Origin: Aliiruegeria lutimaris
Lineage (GTDB): Bacteria; Pseudomonadota; Alphaproteobacteria; Rhodobacterales; Rhodobacteraceae
DNA: 64,000 nt
Assembly: GCF_900099935.1 (NCBI RefSeq)
Contig: NZ_FNEK01000024.1
Span: 1-64,000, forward strand
Direction of reading: 5' to 3'
Below are positions 23,665 to 32,115 of this stretch, in pieces. The notes below the pieces were generated by a model. The model searched no databases, was not told the origin of the DNA, and was given only the letters and a program-made list of their open reading frames with translations. Every line of letters begins with the position of its first letter. Positions within the stretch are counted from its first letter, which is position 1. A program made the position numbers and the translations under genes.

Positions 23665-24729
23665 ATGAAACGTCGTGCATTCCTCAAGAGCGGTGTTCTC
23701 GCCGCTCCGGCCGCCGCGCTCGCGGCGCCCGCGCTCGCCTCGGGCGTGATCGAGTGGAAATGTCCCACCGCCTTCCCGGCCAAGGCGCCAGGGATCGGGA
23801 CGAACGCGACCTCCTTCGTGGACCGCGTCAACAAGATGGCCGAGGGCCGGCTCAAGCTGAAGCTCTACTCGGGTGGCGAACTGGTCCCGCCTTTCGCCGT
23901 CGAGGATGCCGTCCAGCAGGGCACTGCCGAGATCGGCCACACCACCGCCTATTACGCCGCCGGCAAGAACTCGGCGCACCACTTTTTCACCACCATCCCC
24001 TTCGGCCTGACCGCGGGCGAGGTCGGCGCCTGGCTGCGTTTTGGTGGCGGGCAGGAGCTTTATGACGAGATCTACGGCCAGCGGGATCTCGTGCCCTTCA
24101 TGTGCGGCAACACCTCCGTGCAGGCTGCCGGCTGGTTCAAGAACGAGATCACCAGCGTCGAGGACCTGTCGGGCCTCAACATGCGCATCGCGGGCCTCGG
24201 CGGCGAGGCCATGCGCAAGCTGGGGGTGAACGCGGTGTTGCTGCCGCCCACCGAGATCTTCCCCGCCTTCCAGTCGGGCGCCATCGACGCGACCGAATGG
24301 GTTGGCCCGATGCTCGACCTGGCATTCGGCATGAACAAGGTGGCGGACTACTGCTATGCCCCGGCCTTCAGCGAGCCCGGCTCCGGCCTGCATGTGGTGG
24401 TCAACAAGGAGGCCTGGGCGAGCCTGACCCCGGATCTTCAGGAGATGATCCGCTCCGCGGCCAGCGCCTGCGAGATCGAGAACATCAACCGCTTCGAATA
24501 TTTCAACGCACAGGCGTTCAAGGCGCTGCAGGAAGCGGGCGTCCAGTTCAAGACCTTCCCCGAGGATGTGCTGGCCGCCCTCAAGACCGCCTCGGCTGAA
24601 GTTCTGGCGGAGCAGGCTGCGGCCAATCCGGATTTCGCCAAATGCCTCGAGAGCTACAACGCCTATCTTGAGTTGGCCCGCCCGTTCAACGCCGCTTTCG
24701 CAGCCCAGTCGCTGCTGCAACGCGTCTGA
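23665..24729 (+). CDS. TRAP transporter substrate-binding protein, TakP-like, copy 1
   Basis: 354 residues. The leader KRRAFLKSGVLAAPAAALAAP has a twin-arginine motif, so it is probably exported folded by Tat. The mature part fits the TakP/lactate-binding branch of DctP-type proteins: a GELVPPFAVEDAVQQGTAEIGHT-like stretch near 72, and FQSGAIDATEWVGPM near 202, where the 2-oxo-acid or lactate metal site lies in characterised members. It is the third gene of the QMP operon. A second gene about 79% identical over its full length follows after the repeat element. Confidence 0.93.
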   Translation: MKRRAFLKSGVLAAPAAALAAPALASGVIEWKCPTAFPAKAPGIGTNATSFVDRVNKMAEGRLKLKLYSGGELVPPFAVEDAVQQGTAEIGHTTAYYAAGKNSAHHFFTTIPFGLTAGEVGAWLRFGGGQELYDEIYGQRDLVPFMCGNTSVQAAGWFKNEITSVEDLSGLNMRIAGLGGEAMRKLGVNAVLLPPTEIFPAFQSGAIDATEWVGPMLDLAFGMNKVADYCYAPAFSEPGSGLHVVVNKEAWASLTPDLQEMIRSAASACEIENINRFEYFNAQAFKALQEAGVQFKTFPEDVLAALKTASAEVLAEQAAANPDFAKCLESYNAYLELARPFNAAFAAQSLLQRV

Positions 24730-24751
24730 GCAAACAGGCGTACCCTACGAC

Positions 24752-24775
24752 CTCCCGGCGCGCGGGCGCCGGGAG
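24752..24775 (+). terminator. Hairpin downstream of the first TRAP binding-protein gene
   Basis: CTCCCGGCGC-GCGG-GCGCCGGGAG is a perfect 10-bp stem 23 bases past the stop codon. No T-run follows. It probably marks the 3' end of the QMP transcript. Confidence 0.55.
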
Positions 24776-24861
24776 TGCCATATCGCTGCACAAATCCCTC
24801 GGGCACCCGACGGAAACGCCCAACCAAGACTGTTACGGTTCCCCACCTGGCTGCCGTTCGA

Positions 24862-25010
24862 GGGCGCGCGCTTCGCGCGCGAGAACGATCCTACGGATCG
24901 TGCCTCCGGCGGGGATATTTCAGGAAAGATGAAGACAGACACTTCATTCTTTCCTCTTTCCAATAAGTATCCTGGCGGAGCGCTCGCAAGAGCGCGGGGG
25001 CAAAGCCCCG
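24862..25010 (+). repeat. Dispersed palindromic element, copy B
   Basis: Same order of blocks as copy A: GCGCGCGC-TTC-GCGCGCG, ACGATCC-TAC-GGATCGT, CTCCGGCGGGGATATTT, GGAAAGATGAA paired with TTCATTCTTTCC, the mirrored AAGTATCCTGGCGGAG, GCGCTCGC/GAGCGC and GGGGCAAAGCCCC. It lies between the two duplicated TRAP binding-protein genes. The rest of the 521-base gap (24730-25250) shows only the hairpin above and no gene. Confidence 0.85.
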
Positions 25011-25250
25011 TTCTATGACTTCGAATGACTGACAATAATTTCGTATCCGGCCAGATCGCCCGCATTGTTTTCCCGGTAGTCCGGGCAGCCAAGGTTTTCA
25101 GTCAGACCGAATACGCTATATGCCCGCATTTTCATCACCGGCCGACAAATGCCTGCGGCTTTCTGTAGCCTATCCTTGCGATCCTTCGCTTCACATGTTG
25201 ATTGCCACGTGAAGTCGGTGCGACAGAGGCCCGGCAAATCGGAGGATCAG

Positions 25251-26315
25251 ATGAAACGTCGTTCATTCCTGAAGACCGGGGTACTTGCCGCCCCCGCCGC
25301 CGCACTGGCTGCACCCGCAATTGCCTCGGGCGTGATCGAGTGGAAATGCCCCACGTCTTTCCCGGCCCAGGCTCCCGGCGTCGGAACCAATGCCACGACC
25401 TTTGTCGATGCCGTCAACGCCATGGCCGAGGGCAAGCTGAAACTGAAGCTCTACTCGGCCGGCGAGCTGGTGCCGCCCTTCGCGGTGGAAGACGCCGTGC
25501 AACAGGGCACGGTCGAGATTGGCCACACCACCGCTTACTACAACGCCTCCAAGAACTCGGCGAACCACTTCTTCACCACCATCCCCTTCGGCATGTCGGC
25601 CACCGAAATGTCCGCCTGGTTGCGCTATGGCGAAGGGCAGGCGCTCTTTGACGAAATCTACGGCAAACGCGGGCTGGTGCCGCTCTATTGCGGCAACTCC
25701 ACCGTTCAGGCCGCGGGCTGGTTCAAGAAAGAGATCAACTCGCTGGAGGACTTCTCCGGTCTCAACATGCGTATTGCGGGTCTTGGCGGCGAAGCCATGC
25801 GCAAGCTCGGCGTCAATGCCGTGCTGTTGCCGCCAACCGAGATCTTCCCGGCCTTCCAGTCCGGCGCAATCGACGCGGCCGAGTGGGTCGGCCCGATGCT
25901 CGATCAGGCATTCGGCCTCAACAAGGTGGCCAATATCTGTTACGCACCGGCCTTCCACGAGCCCGGCGCCGGCCTCAACATTGCCGTCAACAAGGACGCA
26001 TGGGACTCGCTCAGCCCGGATCTGCAGGCGATCCTGCGCGGCGCGGCATCGATGGCCGAGAGCGTCAGCATCGCGCAGTTCGAGTATTTCAATATCCAGG
26101 CCTTCAAGGCGCTTCAGGATAGCGGTGTCGAATTCAAGGCCTTCCCCGAAGACGTCCTCGCTGCGCTGAAAACGGCGGTGGCCGAGGTGCTCCAGGAACA
26201 AGCCGCAGCCAATCCCGATTTCGCCAAATGCCTGGAGAGCTACAATGCCTTCCTCGACCTGGCCAAGCCCTATGCCGCGGCCTTCAGCGCGCCTTCACTG
26301 ATGCAGCGCATCTGA
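25251..26315 (+). CDS. TRAP transporter substrate-binding protein, TakP-like, copy 2
   Basis: 354 residues from ATG 25251 (GGAGG upstream). It aligns without gaps to the preceding gene's product; by hand I count about 74 differences, so about 79% identity. The Tat leader (KRRSFLKTG) and the FQSGAIDAAEWVGPM region are kept. Changes gather around residues 110-155, 225-275 and at the C terminus, which could shift substrate range. No permease genes follow, so it probably shares the upstream DctQM. A strong terminator closes it. Confidence 0.93.
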   Translation: MKRRSFLKTGVLAAPAAALAAPAIASGVIEWKCPTSFPAQAPGVGTNATTFVDAVNAMAEGKLKLKLYSAGELVPPFAVEDAVQQGTVEIGHTTAYYNASKNSANHFFTTIPFGMSATEMSAWLRYGEGQALFDEIYGKRGLVPLYCGNSTVQAAGWFKKEINSLEDFSGLNMRIAGLGGEAMRKLGVNAVLLPPTEIFPAFQSGAIDAAEWVGPMLDQAFGLNKVANICYAPAFHEPGAGLNIAVNKDAWDSLSPDLQAILRGAASMAESVSIAQFEYFNIQAFKALQDSGVEFKAFPEDVLAALKTAVAEVLQEQAAANPDFAKCLESYNAFLDLAKPYAAAFSAPSLMQRI

Positions 26316-26340
26316 CGCTTCAGATACAGAGATAAAACGA

Positions 26341-26377
26341 AACAGCCCCGGGGTTCTTCTCCGGGGCTGTTTTCTTT
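26341..26377 (+). terminator. Rho-independent terminator after the second binding-protein gene
   Basis: AACAGCCCCGG (26341-26351) pairs with CCGGGGCTGTT (26361-26371), followed by TTCTTT. It lies in the gap between this gene and the convergent epimerase gene. Confidence 0.9.
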
Positions 26378-26418
26378 CACCGACTTCGTCCCATCTCGGT
26401 GGCGTCGACGGGAACGCC

Positions 26419-27432
26419 CTATTTCCCGTAATAATCCCGGAACCAGGAAACGAAACGCGCGATCCCTTCGCGGAACTCCGTCGCGGGCCGGTAACCGGTC
26501 AGCTCCTGCAACAGGCTGGCATCGGCCCAAGTGGCCGGCACGTCGCCTTTCTGCATATCCATATAATTGCGCACGGCAGGAACGCCCAGTTCCGCCTCGA
26601 TTGCATCGACGAAATCGAGCAGGCGAACCTTGTCCGAATTGCCGATATTCACGATCCGGTAAGGCGCCACCGGCGACAGGCTGTCGCCTTCGGGAATGTC
26701 CTCGGAGCTTTCCGGGCGCACGGGAGCGGCGTCCATCAGCAAGCGGATACCGCGCACGAGATCGTCCACATAAGTGAAATCTCGGAACATCTCGCCATGG
26801 TTGTAGATGTCGATGGGTCGGCCATCGAGGATCGCATCCACGAACTTGTAGAGCGCCAAATCCGGCCGCCCCCAGGGGCCGTAGACGGTGAAAAAGCGGA
26901 ACATGGTCGTCGGCAGGTTCCACAGATGGGCATAGGCATGGCCCATGCTTTCATTGGCCTTCTTCGTCGCTGCATAGATCGTCAGCTGGTTATCCGCCTT
27001 GTCCGTCTCGGTGAAGGGCATCTGCTCGTTGGCGCCGTAAACAGAGGAGGTCGAGGCCATCATCAGGTGACGCACCGCGTTCCGGCGGGCCGCTTCCATG
27101 ACGTTGAAAGTGCCGACAACGTTCGAATCGATATAGGAGCGCGGGTTCTCGAGACTGTAACGCACCCCGGCCTGACCGGCCAGGTGGATGATCACGTCCG
27201 GCTTGAAAGCGTCGATCGCGGCGTCGACCGCCGCGCTGTCCTCCAGCATCGCCTCGGTAAAGCCGTAGCCCGGAAACTGCAGCAGGTTCTGGTTGCGACG
27301 CTGCTTGAGGCGCACGTCGTAATAGTCGGTCATCCCGTCGAGACCGTGGACGCTATACCCTTCATCCAGAAGAAGCCGCGCAAGGTGATAGCCGATGAAA
27401 CCCGCGGTTCCGGTAATAAAGATGCGTTCCAT
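26419..27432 (-). CDS. NAD-dependent sugar epimerase, UDP-glucuronate 4-epimerase type
   Basis: 337 residues of the extended short-chain dehydrogenase family. The N terminus has the NAD-binding GTAGFIGYH motif (residues 8-16). The catalytic region shows STSSVYG near 128 and Y-A-A-T-K near 154, followed by FRFFTVYGPWGRPDLA near 178. The last stretch and the DYYDVRLKQRR segment near 41 are typical of enzymes that interconvert UDP-glucuronate and UDP-galacturonate. It would supply a uronic acid for the surface polysaccharide made by the locus starting about 5 kb to the right. Confidence 0.88.
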   Translation of the reverse strand: MERIFITGTAGFIGYHLARLLLDEGYSVHGLDGMTDYYDVRLKQRRNQNLLQFPGYGFTEAMLEDSAAVDAAIDAFKPDVIIHLAGQAGVRYSLENPRSYIDSNVVGTFNVMEAARRNAVRHLMMASTSSVYGANEQMPFTETDKADNQLTIYAATKKANESMGHAYAHLWNLPTTMFRFFTVYGPWGRPDLALYKFVDAILDGRPIDIYNHGEMFRDFTYVDDLVRGIRLLMDAAPVRPESSEDIPEGDSLSPVAPYRIVNIGNSDKVRLLDFVDAIEAELGVPAVRNYMDMQKGDVPATWADASLLQELTGYRPATEFREGIARFVSWFRDYYGK

Positions 27433-27582
27433 GTCCGTATTTCCGCTGCAATCCGTTGGTTCGGGCGCCGTTGCCCCACGCAGTCATAGAGGACGACGCC
27501 GGGAATGTCAGGAACCCTGTGCATGCGGCGTCGTCGCAACCCGACCGTCATTGCCGCTCCTTCGGCGCGGCATCCGGATAAC

Positions 27583-28980
27583 CTACGCCAGCAAAAACGC
27601 AAAGATCAGCACCCAGAGCGAGAGTACCATGCCGGCGCAAAGGACGAAGATCCCGTTCCAGCGCCATCCGACATGCAGCGCGCTGACACCGCCAAAGGAT
27701 CCGATCAGCAAGGTTGTCGCGGTAAATGGCGAGAAGGCGCCGCTCAGCGCCCAACCCGCCGCGATGGAGACAACAAGCGCAGCGGGGGTGACGCCCAGTT
27801 GCGACGCGGCGGGGATGAGTGGCGCGATCAGGGTGACCGCGAGGATCGGGTTCATCCCGAACTGGCCGAGAATGGGAATAACCCAGACGAAGGAAACCAC
27901 GACCAGCCAAGACGGCAAGCCCGTTACATCCAATCCCATCGCGGGGACGACGGGCAGCAGCAATGGTGCACCGACCGTTCCGATATAGCCGGCCATCGTC
28001 AGCAAGGTGAGTTCGCCGCGATAGCCCGGCAGGTCCTTCCACAGGTAATCGCGCAGCCTGTCGCGAAAGGAAAAGCGCATCGCCCCGCCCGCATGCTGCA
28101 GGGCCGCCCAGCCCAGCGACAGAAACGGCACGATCAGCATCACGATGCCGACAACCGCAACCCCGCTCAGCTCATGCAGCCCCCCCACGATCAGCCCCAT
28201 CCCGACAAGCAGCGCCAGAAGCGGCACCAGCACTGTCCAGGAGCCCTCGACCGGGCCGCGCGGGGGTGCCGGCGCCGACAAGCGTGGCTTGAAGACGGTA
28301 TCGAGCGCCCAGCCGGTCCCCGCGATGATCGCCGCGGTCACGAGCCCCGGCCCGACGACGTCCGCCCAACGGGCGCCTGGGATCAGGGCATTGGTGATCG
28401 CCATGGAGAAGGCCAGTGGGGACCAGGAGAGCGAGGAAACGAACCCGCGCTGAATGGCGAGCAGCATTCGGCGCGTCCGGTGATGCCGGATTTCGGCATT
28501 CGGCTCGGCGCGGGCGCTCGCCGTGGCCAGCCCGCCCAGCAGCGAGATCGCGCCGTAATTGAGCAGCAGCGCGAAGAGATGACCGCCAAGCGTGAGTGCC
28601 GCGTATCTCCGGCCGGGGGGCTGCACAGCAAGATAGGTGCCGCCGGCGGCAATGGCCGGCGAGGTTTCCGACACGTTCCGGAGCGTCGAGAGCGCCATGA
28701 AGAACGCCGCGATGAAGGCCGCGGTCCGCAGGCCCGCACGCACGACGTCCTTCCAACCGGGGACATAGAGTATGAGCAGGCCGGTCAGAACGACGGCAGC
28801 GATCACGAAGGCCTTGCGGGAAGCCCGAACCCGCATAGCCATGAGCAGGACGGCCATCGCCGTGATGCCAAGGACCGGCAGCGGCAACGGCAGCAACCGC
28901 CATTGATCCAGTGTCACGAAGAGCGTCACGACGAGGAGCAAGAGCACCGCGACACGTTCGTTCCAGTGGCTCGATTTCAT
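27583..28980 (-). CDS. Polytopic membrane protein, ion-transporter-like, unassigned
   Basis: 465 residues, mostly hydrophobic, with roughly 11-13 membrane segments spread over the whole length. There is a polar loop near residues 225-240 and another near 295-325. The C-terminal part has GQFGMNPILAVTLIAPLIP and a glycine/serine-rich ALSGAFSPFTATTLLIG stretch, re-entrant-loop-like sequences seen in the ion transporter (ArsB/TRAP/DASS-like) group. I cannot assign a family or substrate. It is alone on the minus strand between the epimerase and tRNA genes, and no clear promoter was found in the 200 bases upstream. Confidence 0.75.
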   Translation of the reverse strand: MKSSHWNERVAVLLLLVVTLFVTLDQWRLLPLPLPVLGITAMAVLLMAMRVRASRKAFVIAAVVLTGLLILYVPGWKDVVRAGLRTAAFIAAFFMALSTLRNVSETSPAIAAGGTYLAVQPPGRRYAALTLGGHLFALLLNYGAISLLGGLATASARAEPNAEIRHHRTRRMLLAIQRGFVSSLSWSPLAFSMAITNALIPGARWADVVGPGLVTAAIIAGTGWALDTVFKPRLSAPAPPRGPVEGSWTVLVPLLALLVGMGLIVGGLHELSGVAVVGIVMLIVPFLSLGWAALQHAGGAMRFSFRDRLRDYLWKDLPGYRGELTLLTMAGYIGTVGAPLLLPVVPAMGLDVTGLPSWLVVVSFVWVIPILGQFGMNPILAVTLIAPLIPAASQLGVTPAALVVSIAAGWALSGAFSPFTATTLLIGSFGGVSALHVGWRWNGIFVLCAGMVLSLWVLIFAFLLA

Positions 28981-29180
28981 TCCGGCTCTCCTGCTGGAAG
29001 CGATTCAGCGACCGCTCACGCGTGCAATATCGCCCCGGGACGGCGGCTGCATCACCCAACTTCCCGTTCAGGCCAGCACCCGCCGAACCGACATCACCGG
29101 CCAAGGACATGGAAAGGTTGCAATATCCAACATCGCCCGCCCCCGGAAGGACCAGCACAGGCCGGTGCGCTTTTCTGGAA

Positions 29181-29256
29181 TGGTGCCCCCACACGGACTC
29201 GAACCGCGGACCTACTGATTACAAATCAGTTGCTCTACCAGCTGAGCTATAGGGGC
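29181..29256 (-). tRNA. tRNA-Thr (anticodon UGU)
   Basis: The minus strand folds as a full 76-base cloverleaf with an encoded CCA end. The acceptor stem pairs GCCCCTA with TGGGGGC, the D arm is GCTC-AGCTGGTA-GAGC, and the T arm contains GTTCGAGTC. The anticodon stem ACTGA/TCAGT holds the loop TTTGTAA, giving anticodon TGT, which reads ACA threonine codons. Confidence 0.96.
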
Positions 29257-29428
29257 GCCGTCCCAGTGGTATATTGGCTGCTTTCAACCGGTGCAAGACG
29301 CTCTGTCGACCATCTTTTGCCGGCGCCGAGACTGCCGCGAACGCCTGCGCTCGGCCAAGTTGGCCCGCGTTACATACTTTCGTATAGTGGGGGCATACCT
29401 ATGTGCCATGTCGCACCGATTGAAATAC

Positions 29429-29440
29429 CCTACCGGTAGG
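29429..29440. promoter_or_regulatory. Perfect 12-base palindrome upstream of the H-NOX gene
   Basis: CCTACCGGTAGG is centred about 50 bases before the H-NOX start. It does not match the FNR/NnrR, NsrR or NorR sites I know. The dyad loosely recalls LuxR-type boxes. It may be an operator for the sensor operon. Confidence 0.35.
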
Positions 29441-29483
29441 ATAAGTTGGGATAGCGGCCCGTGAACACCGATAGGAATGGACC

Positions 29484-30029
29484 ATGAAAGGCGTTGTATT
29501 CGTCGAATTGCTCGCCATGGCGGAAGATGCGTTTGGCGAAGACGTGGTGGACGCCGTGATCGACAAGGCCGATCTTGCGCATGGCGGCGCCTATACGGCC
29601 GTCGGAAACTACCCTTGCGCGGAACTCGTGAAGATCGTGGACGCCTTCAGCGACCATTCCGGGCTGAGCCCGGATCTCTTGCAGCGCAAGTTCGGCCACT
29701 GGATGATGGGTTTCTTCGCGCAGCATTACCCGGCCTTCTTCGAGAACAAATCCTCGTCCTTCGAGATGCTCGAAGCCGTGGACCAGGAGATCCATGTCGA
29801 GGTGCTCAAGCTCTACCCGGATGCCGAACTGCCGCGGTTCGAAACGGATCGCACCGGCGAGGGTCAATTGCAGATGGTCTATTCCTCTCCGCGCCCGCTG
29901 GTCTCCTTCTGTCATGGGCTGATCGAGGCCTGTGTCGAGCGATTTGACGAGACGGCGGAGATTGCCATCGAGGCCACGCCGGCGCAGAACAACAGCACGA
30001 CATTCCGGATCGACATCACCGGCAGGTAG
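29484..30029 (+). CDS. H-NOX heme nitric oxide sensor
   Basis: 181 residues, the length of a stand-alone bacterial H-NOX. It starts MKGVVFVELLAMAED. H104, in IHVEVLKLYPDAELP, is the expected proximal heme ligand. The heme-propionate motif YxSxR is present as Y133-S-S135-P-R137. There is no distal-pocket tyrosine evident of the oxygen-binding type, which agrees with NO selectivity. It is followed after 11 bases by a histidine kinase without its own sensor domain, the usual partner whose autophosphorylation NO-bound H-NOX blocks. Confidence 0.93.
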   Translation: MKGVVFVELLAMAEDAFGEDVVDAVIDKADLAHGGAYTAVGNYPCAELVKIVDAFSDHSGLSPDLLQRKFGHWMMGFFAQHYPAFFENKSSSFEMLEAVDQEIHVEVLKLYPDAELPRFETDRTGEGQLQMVYSSPRPLVSFCHGLIEACVERFDETAEIAIEATPAQNNSTTFRIDITGR

Positions 30030-30040
30030 GAGATCGGCTC

Positions 30041-31768
30041 TTGGCATCCGAACAGGACGATCGCGTTTCGCGCAGCAGGTACGAACGCGAAAAAGCCGCG
30101 CGCAAGGAGGCTGAGGCACTGCTGGAAGGCAAGAGCCGGGAGCTGTTTCTTGCCAACCAGAGTCTCAGCCAGCAATCGGAAATCCTCGAACGAACGGTTA
30201 CCGAGCGAACCTCGGAACTGCGCATTGCACTGGACAAGGCCGAAGCCGCGTCGGCGATGCGCGCCCGTTTCATCGCCACGATGAGCCACGAGATCCGCAC
30301 GCCGCTGGGCGGGCTGCTGGGCATGATCGACCTGATGTATGGCGACGAGACCGACCCCGCCAGGCGCGAGCTTCTCGAATACGCGAAAACCTCCGGCGAC
30401 GCGCTGAAGCGGATCGTCAATGATGTGCTGGACTTCTCCAAGATGGAGGCCGGCGCCTTCCAGTTCGAAAATGAAAAGGTCGATATCCGCGCCCTGATTG
30501 GCGGCGTGCTGGCACTGGCCGCCGCCTCCATGCCCGATGGCGAGTCACGGCTGCGCAGTTCGATCTCGCCAACCGTGCCGCCGATTTTTGCCGGCGATGC
30601 CACCCGCATCCGACAGGTATTGTCGAATCTGGTATCCAATGCCGCACGCTACTCGGCCGACGGCCAGATCGAACTGCGCGCCTTTGCCTCTGAGCACGAG
30701 AAAGGCGCCCTGCTCCGTGTCGAGATCGAGGACCAGGGGATCGGCATCTCGGCCGAGCAACAGAAGAACCTGTTCAAGGATTTCACCCAGGTCCCCAACA
30801 AGCTGACCTCCGCGGCGCAGGGAACCGGCCTCGGCCTCGCTATCAGCCGTCGGATCATCGAGGGCGCCGATGGAAGGATCGGTGTCTTCAGCGAGCCGGG
30901 CGTGGGCTCGACCTTCTGGTTCGAACTGCCGGTGGAAGTGCTGGAAGCGTGCCCGCCCTCGAAGGGAGAGGGCAAAGCCAGGCTCCGCGATGTCAAGGCC
31001 CGGGTAGAGGGCGCACGGATCCTCTTGGCCGAGGACAACAAGATCAACCAGAAGCTCCTGCTGACCTTCCTCAAACGGATGAACGTGAGCGCGGAACTGG
31101 CCGAGAACGGGCGGGAGGCGGTCGAGAAATTCGCCCCCGGCAAATACGACCTCGTGCTGATGGACGTGGCGATGCCGGAGATGGACGGGTTGGAAGCGAC
31201 GCGGATCATCCGCGACAGTTGGCCCGCCGAGAAGATCCCTCCCATCGTCGTGTTGACGGCGCATGTGCTCGACGCCATCCATGAGGACAGCGCCCGGGTC
31301 GGCATCGACCGGGTCCTGAGCAAGCCGATCACCTTCGGTGACCTGCGTGACGCGATCTCCGAGGAGCTCGGCGCCCATGGCAACCCGGATCACCATACGC
31401 CCCGCCAGTTCGGCGCCCGCCCGGCCATTTTCGCGCATCTCTCCAATCCGATCCTGGAAGGTCTGATCGAGTCCATGAGCGAGAATGAGGTGATCGCGCT
31501 GGTGGAGGAGTTCGTGATCGACGCGCGCCGCCTGCTGGCAGCGATTACCGCCAATCTCAGGCGCGGCGAGAGCGAGGCGGCCGCCGCCGAAGCCCATGCG
31601 CTCAAGGGCATGTCGGGACTGATCGGCGCGCTTGGCGTATCCGAACTGGCCGGACAGCTTGAGCAAAGCGCGGCGTATCTGGACGCGGACTCCATCGAAG
31701 AGGTCATCGATGCCCTGTCGGGCCAGGTGGACACGCTCGACCGTGCGCTGTCGGCATCAATCGAGTAA
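30041..31768 (+). CDS. H-NOX-associated hybrid histidine kinase (HisKA-HATPase-REC-Hpt)
   Basis: 575 residues from TTG 30041, preceded by TAGGAGA. There are no membrane segments. A coiled coil (about 15-75) leads to HisKA with the phospho-histidine H83 (MSHEIRTPLG), then HATPase_c with NLVSNAARYS near 196 and GTGLGLAISRR near 261. A receiver domain has D375 (LVLMDVAMPEMDG), and a C-terminal Hpt domain has H519 (AEAHALKG). This is a full phosphorelay in one soluble protein, with NO input supplied by the H-NOX gene before it. No cognate DNA-binding regulator is adjacent. Confidence 0.93.
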   Translation: MASEQDDRVSRSRYEREKAARKEAEALLEGKSRELFLANQSLSQQSEILERTVTERTSELRIALDKAEAASAMRARFIATMSHEIRTPLGGLLGMIDLMYGDETDPARRELLEYAKTSGDALKRIVNDVLDFSKMEAGAFQFENEKVDIRALIGGVLALAAASMPDGESRLRSSISPTVPPIFAGDATRIRQVLSNLVSNAARYSADGQIELRAFASEHEKGALLRVEIEDQGIGISAEQQKNLFKDFTQVPNKLTSAAQGTGLGLAISRRIIEGADGRIGVFSEPGVGSTFWFELPVEVLEACPPSKGEGKARLRDVKARVEGARILLAEDNKINQKLLLTFLKRMNVSAELAENGREAVEKFAPGKYDLVLMDVAMPEMDGLEATRIIRDSWPAEKIPPIVVLTAHVLDAIHEDSARVGIDRVLSKPITFGDLRDAISEELGAHGNPDHHTPRQFGARPAIFAHLSNPILEGLIESMSENEVIALVEEFVIDARRLLAAITANLRRGESEAAAAEAHALKGMSGLIGALGVSELAGQLEQSAAYLDADSIEEVIDALSGQVDTLDRALSASIE

Positions 31769-31850
31769 CGACCCTGACTGCCTTGCCAAGCTAACGGTCG
31801 CCCCACGAAAAGGTCCGCCTGCTGGTTCCGTGCTATCGGTGCATCTTTAA

Positions 31851-32001
31851 GGGGGCTTTCCCCCCCGCCCTCTTGCGAGCACTCCCCCCAGGATATTTTG
31901 GGAAAGAGGAAGACGCCGCGGTCTACAATCATCTTTCCAGCAAATATCCCCGCCGGAGGCACGATCCGCAGGATCGTAAACGCGCGCGAAGCGCGCGCCC
32001 C
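31851..32001 (-). repeat. Dispersed palindromic element, copy C (inverted)
   Basis: Read on the minus strand it has the same blocks as copies A and B: GCGCGCGC-TTC-GCGCGCG, ACGATCC-TGC-GGATCGT, CTCCGGCGGGGATATTT, GGAAAGATGA with its partner, AAATATCCTGGGGGGAG, a CTCGCAAGAG block and GGGGGAAAGCCCCC. It fills much of the 347-base gap between the hybrid kinase and the RTX gene. No gene was found in the remainder. Confidence 0.85.
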
Positions 32002-32115
32002 GGAACGGCCTAAAGCTCCGCAACCAACCTATGGCCAGATTTCCATTACGGCCGTCACGTCCCGCTTTTCCTTGCCCTGCCCCGCCGATGCAACACCGAC
32101 GGGGTGGCGGCTTGC

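Noticed and set aside
21909-23855. A 648-codon minus-strand frame rich in charged residues
   Set aside because: Antisense of the large TRAP permease; hydrophobic codons read backwards give the charged composition.
27505-29439. A 644-codon plus-strand frame
   Set aside because: Antisense of the membrane protein and tRNA-Thr; reading across a tRNA gene rules it out.
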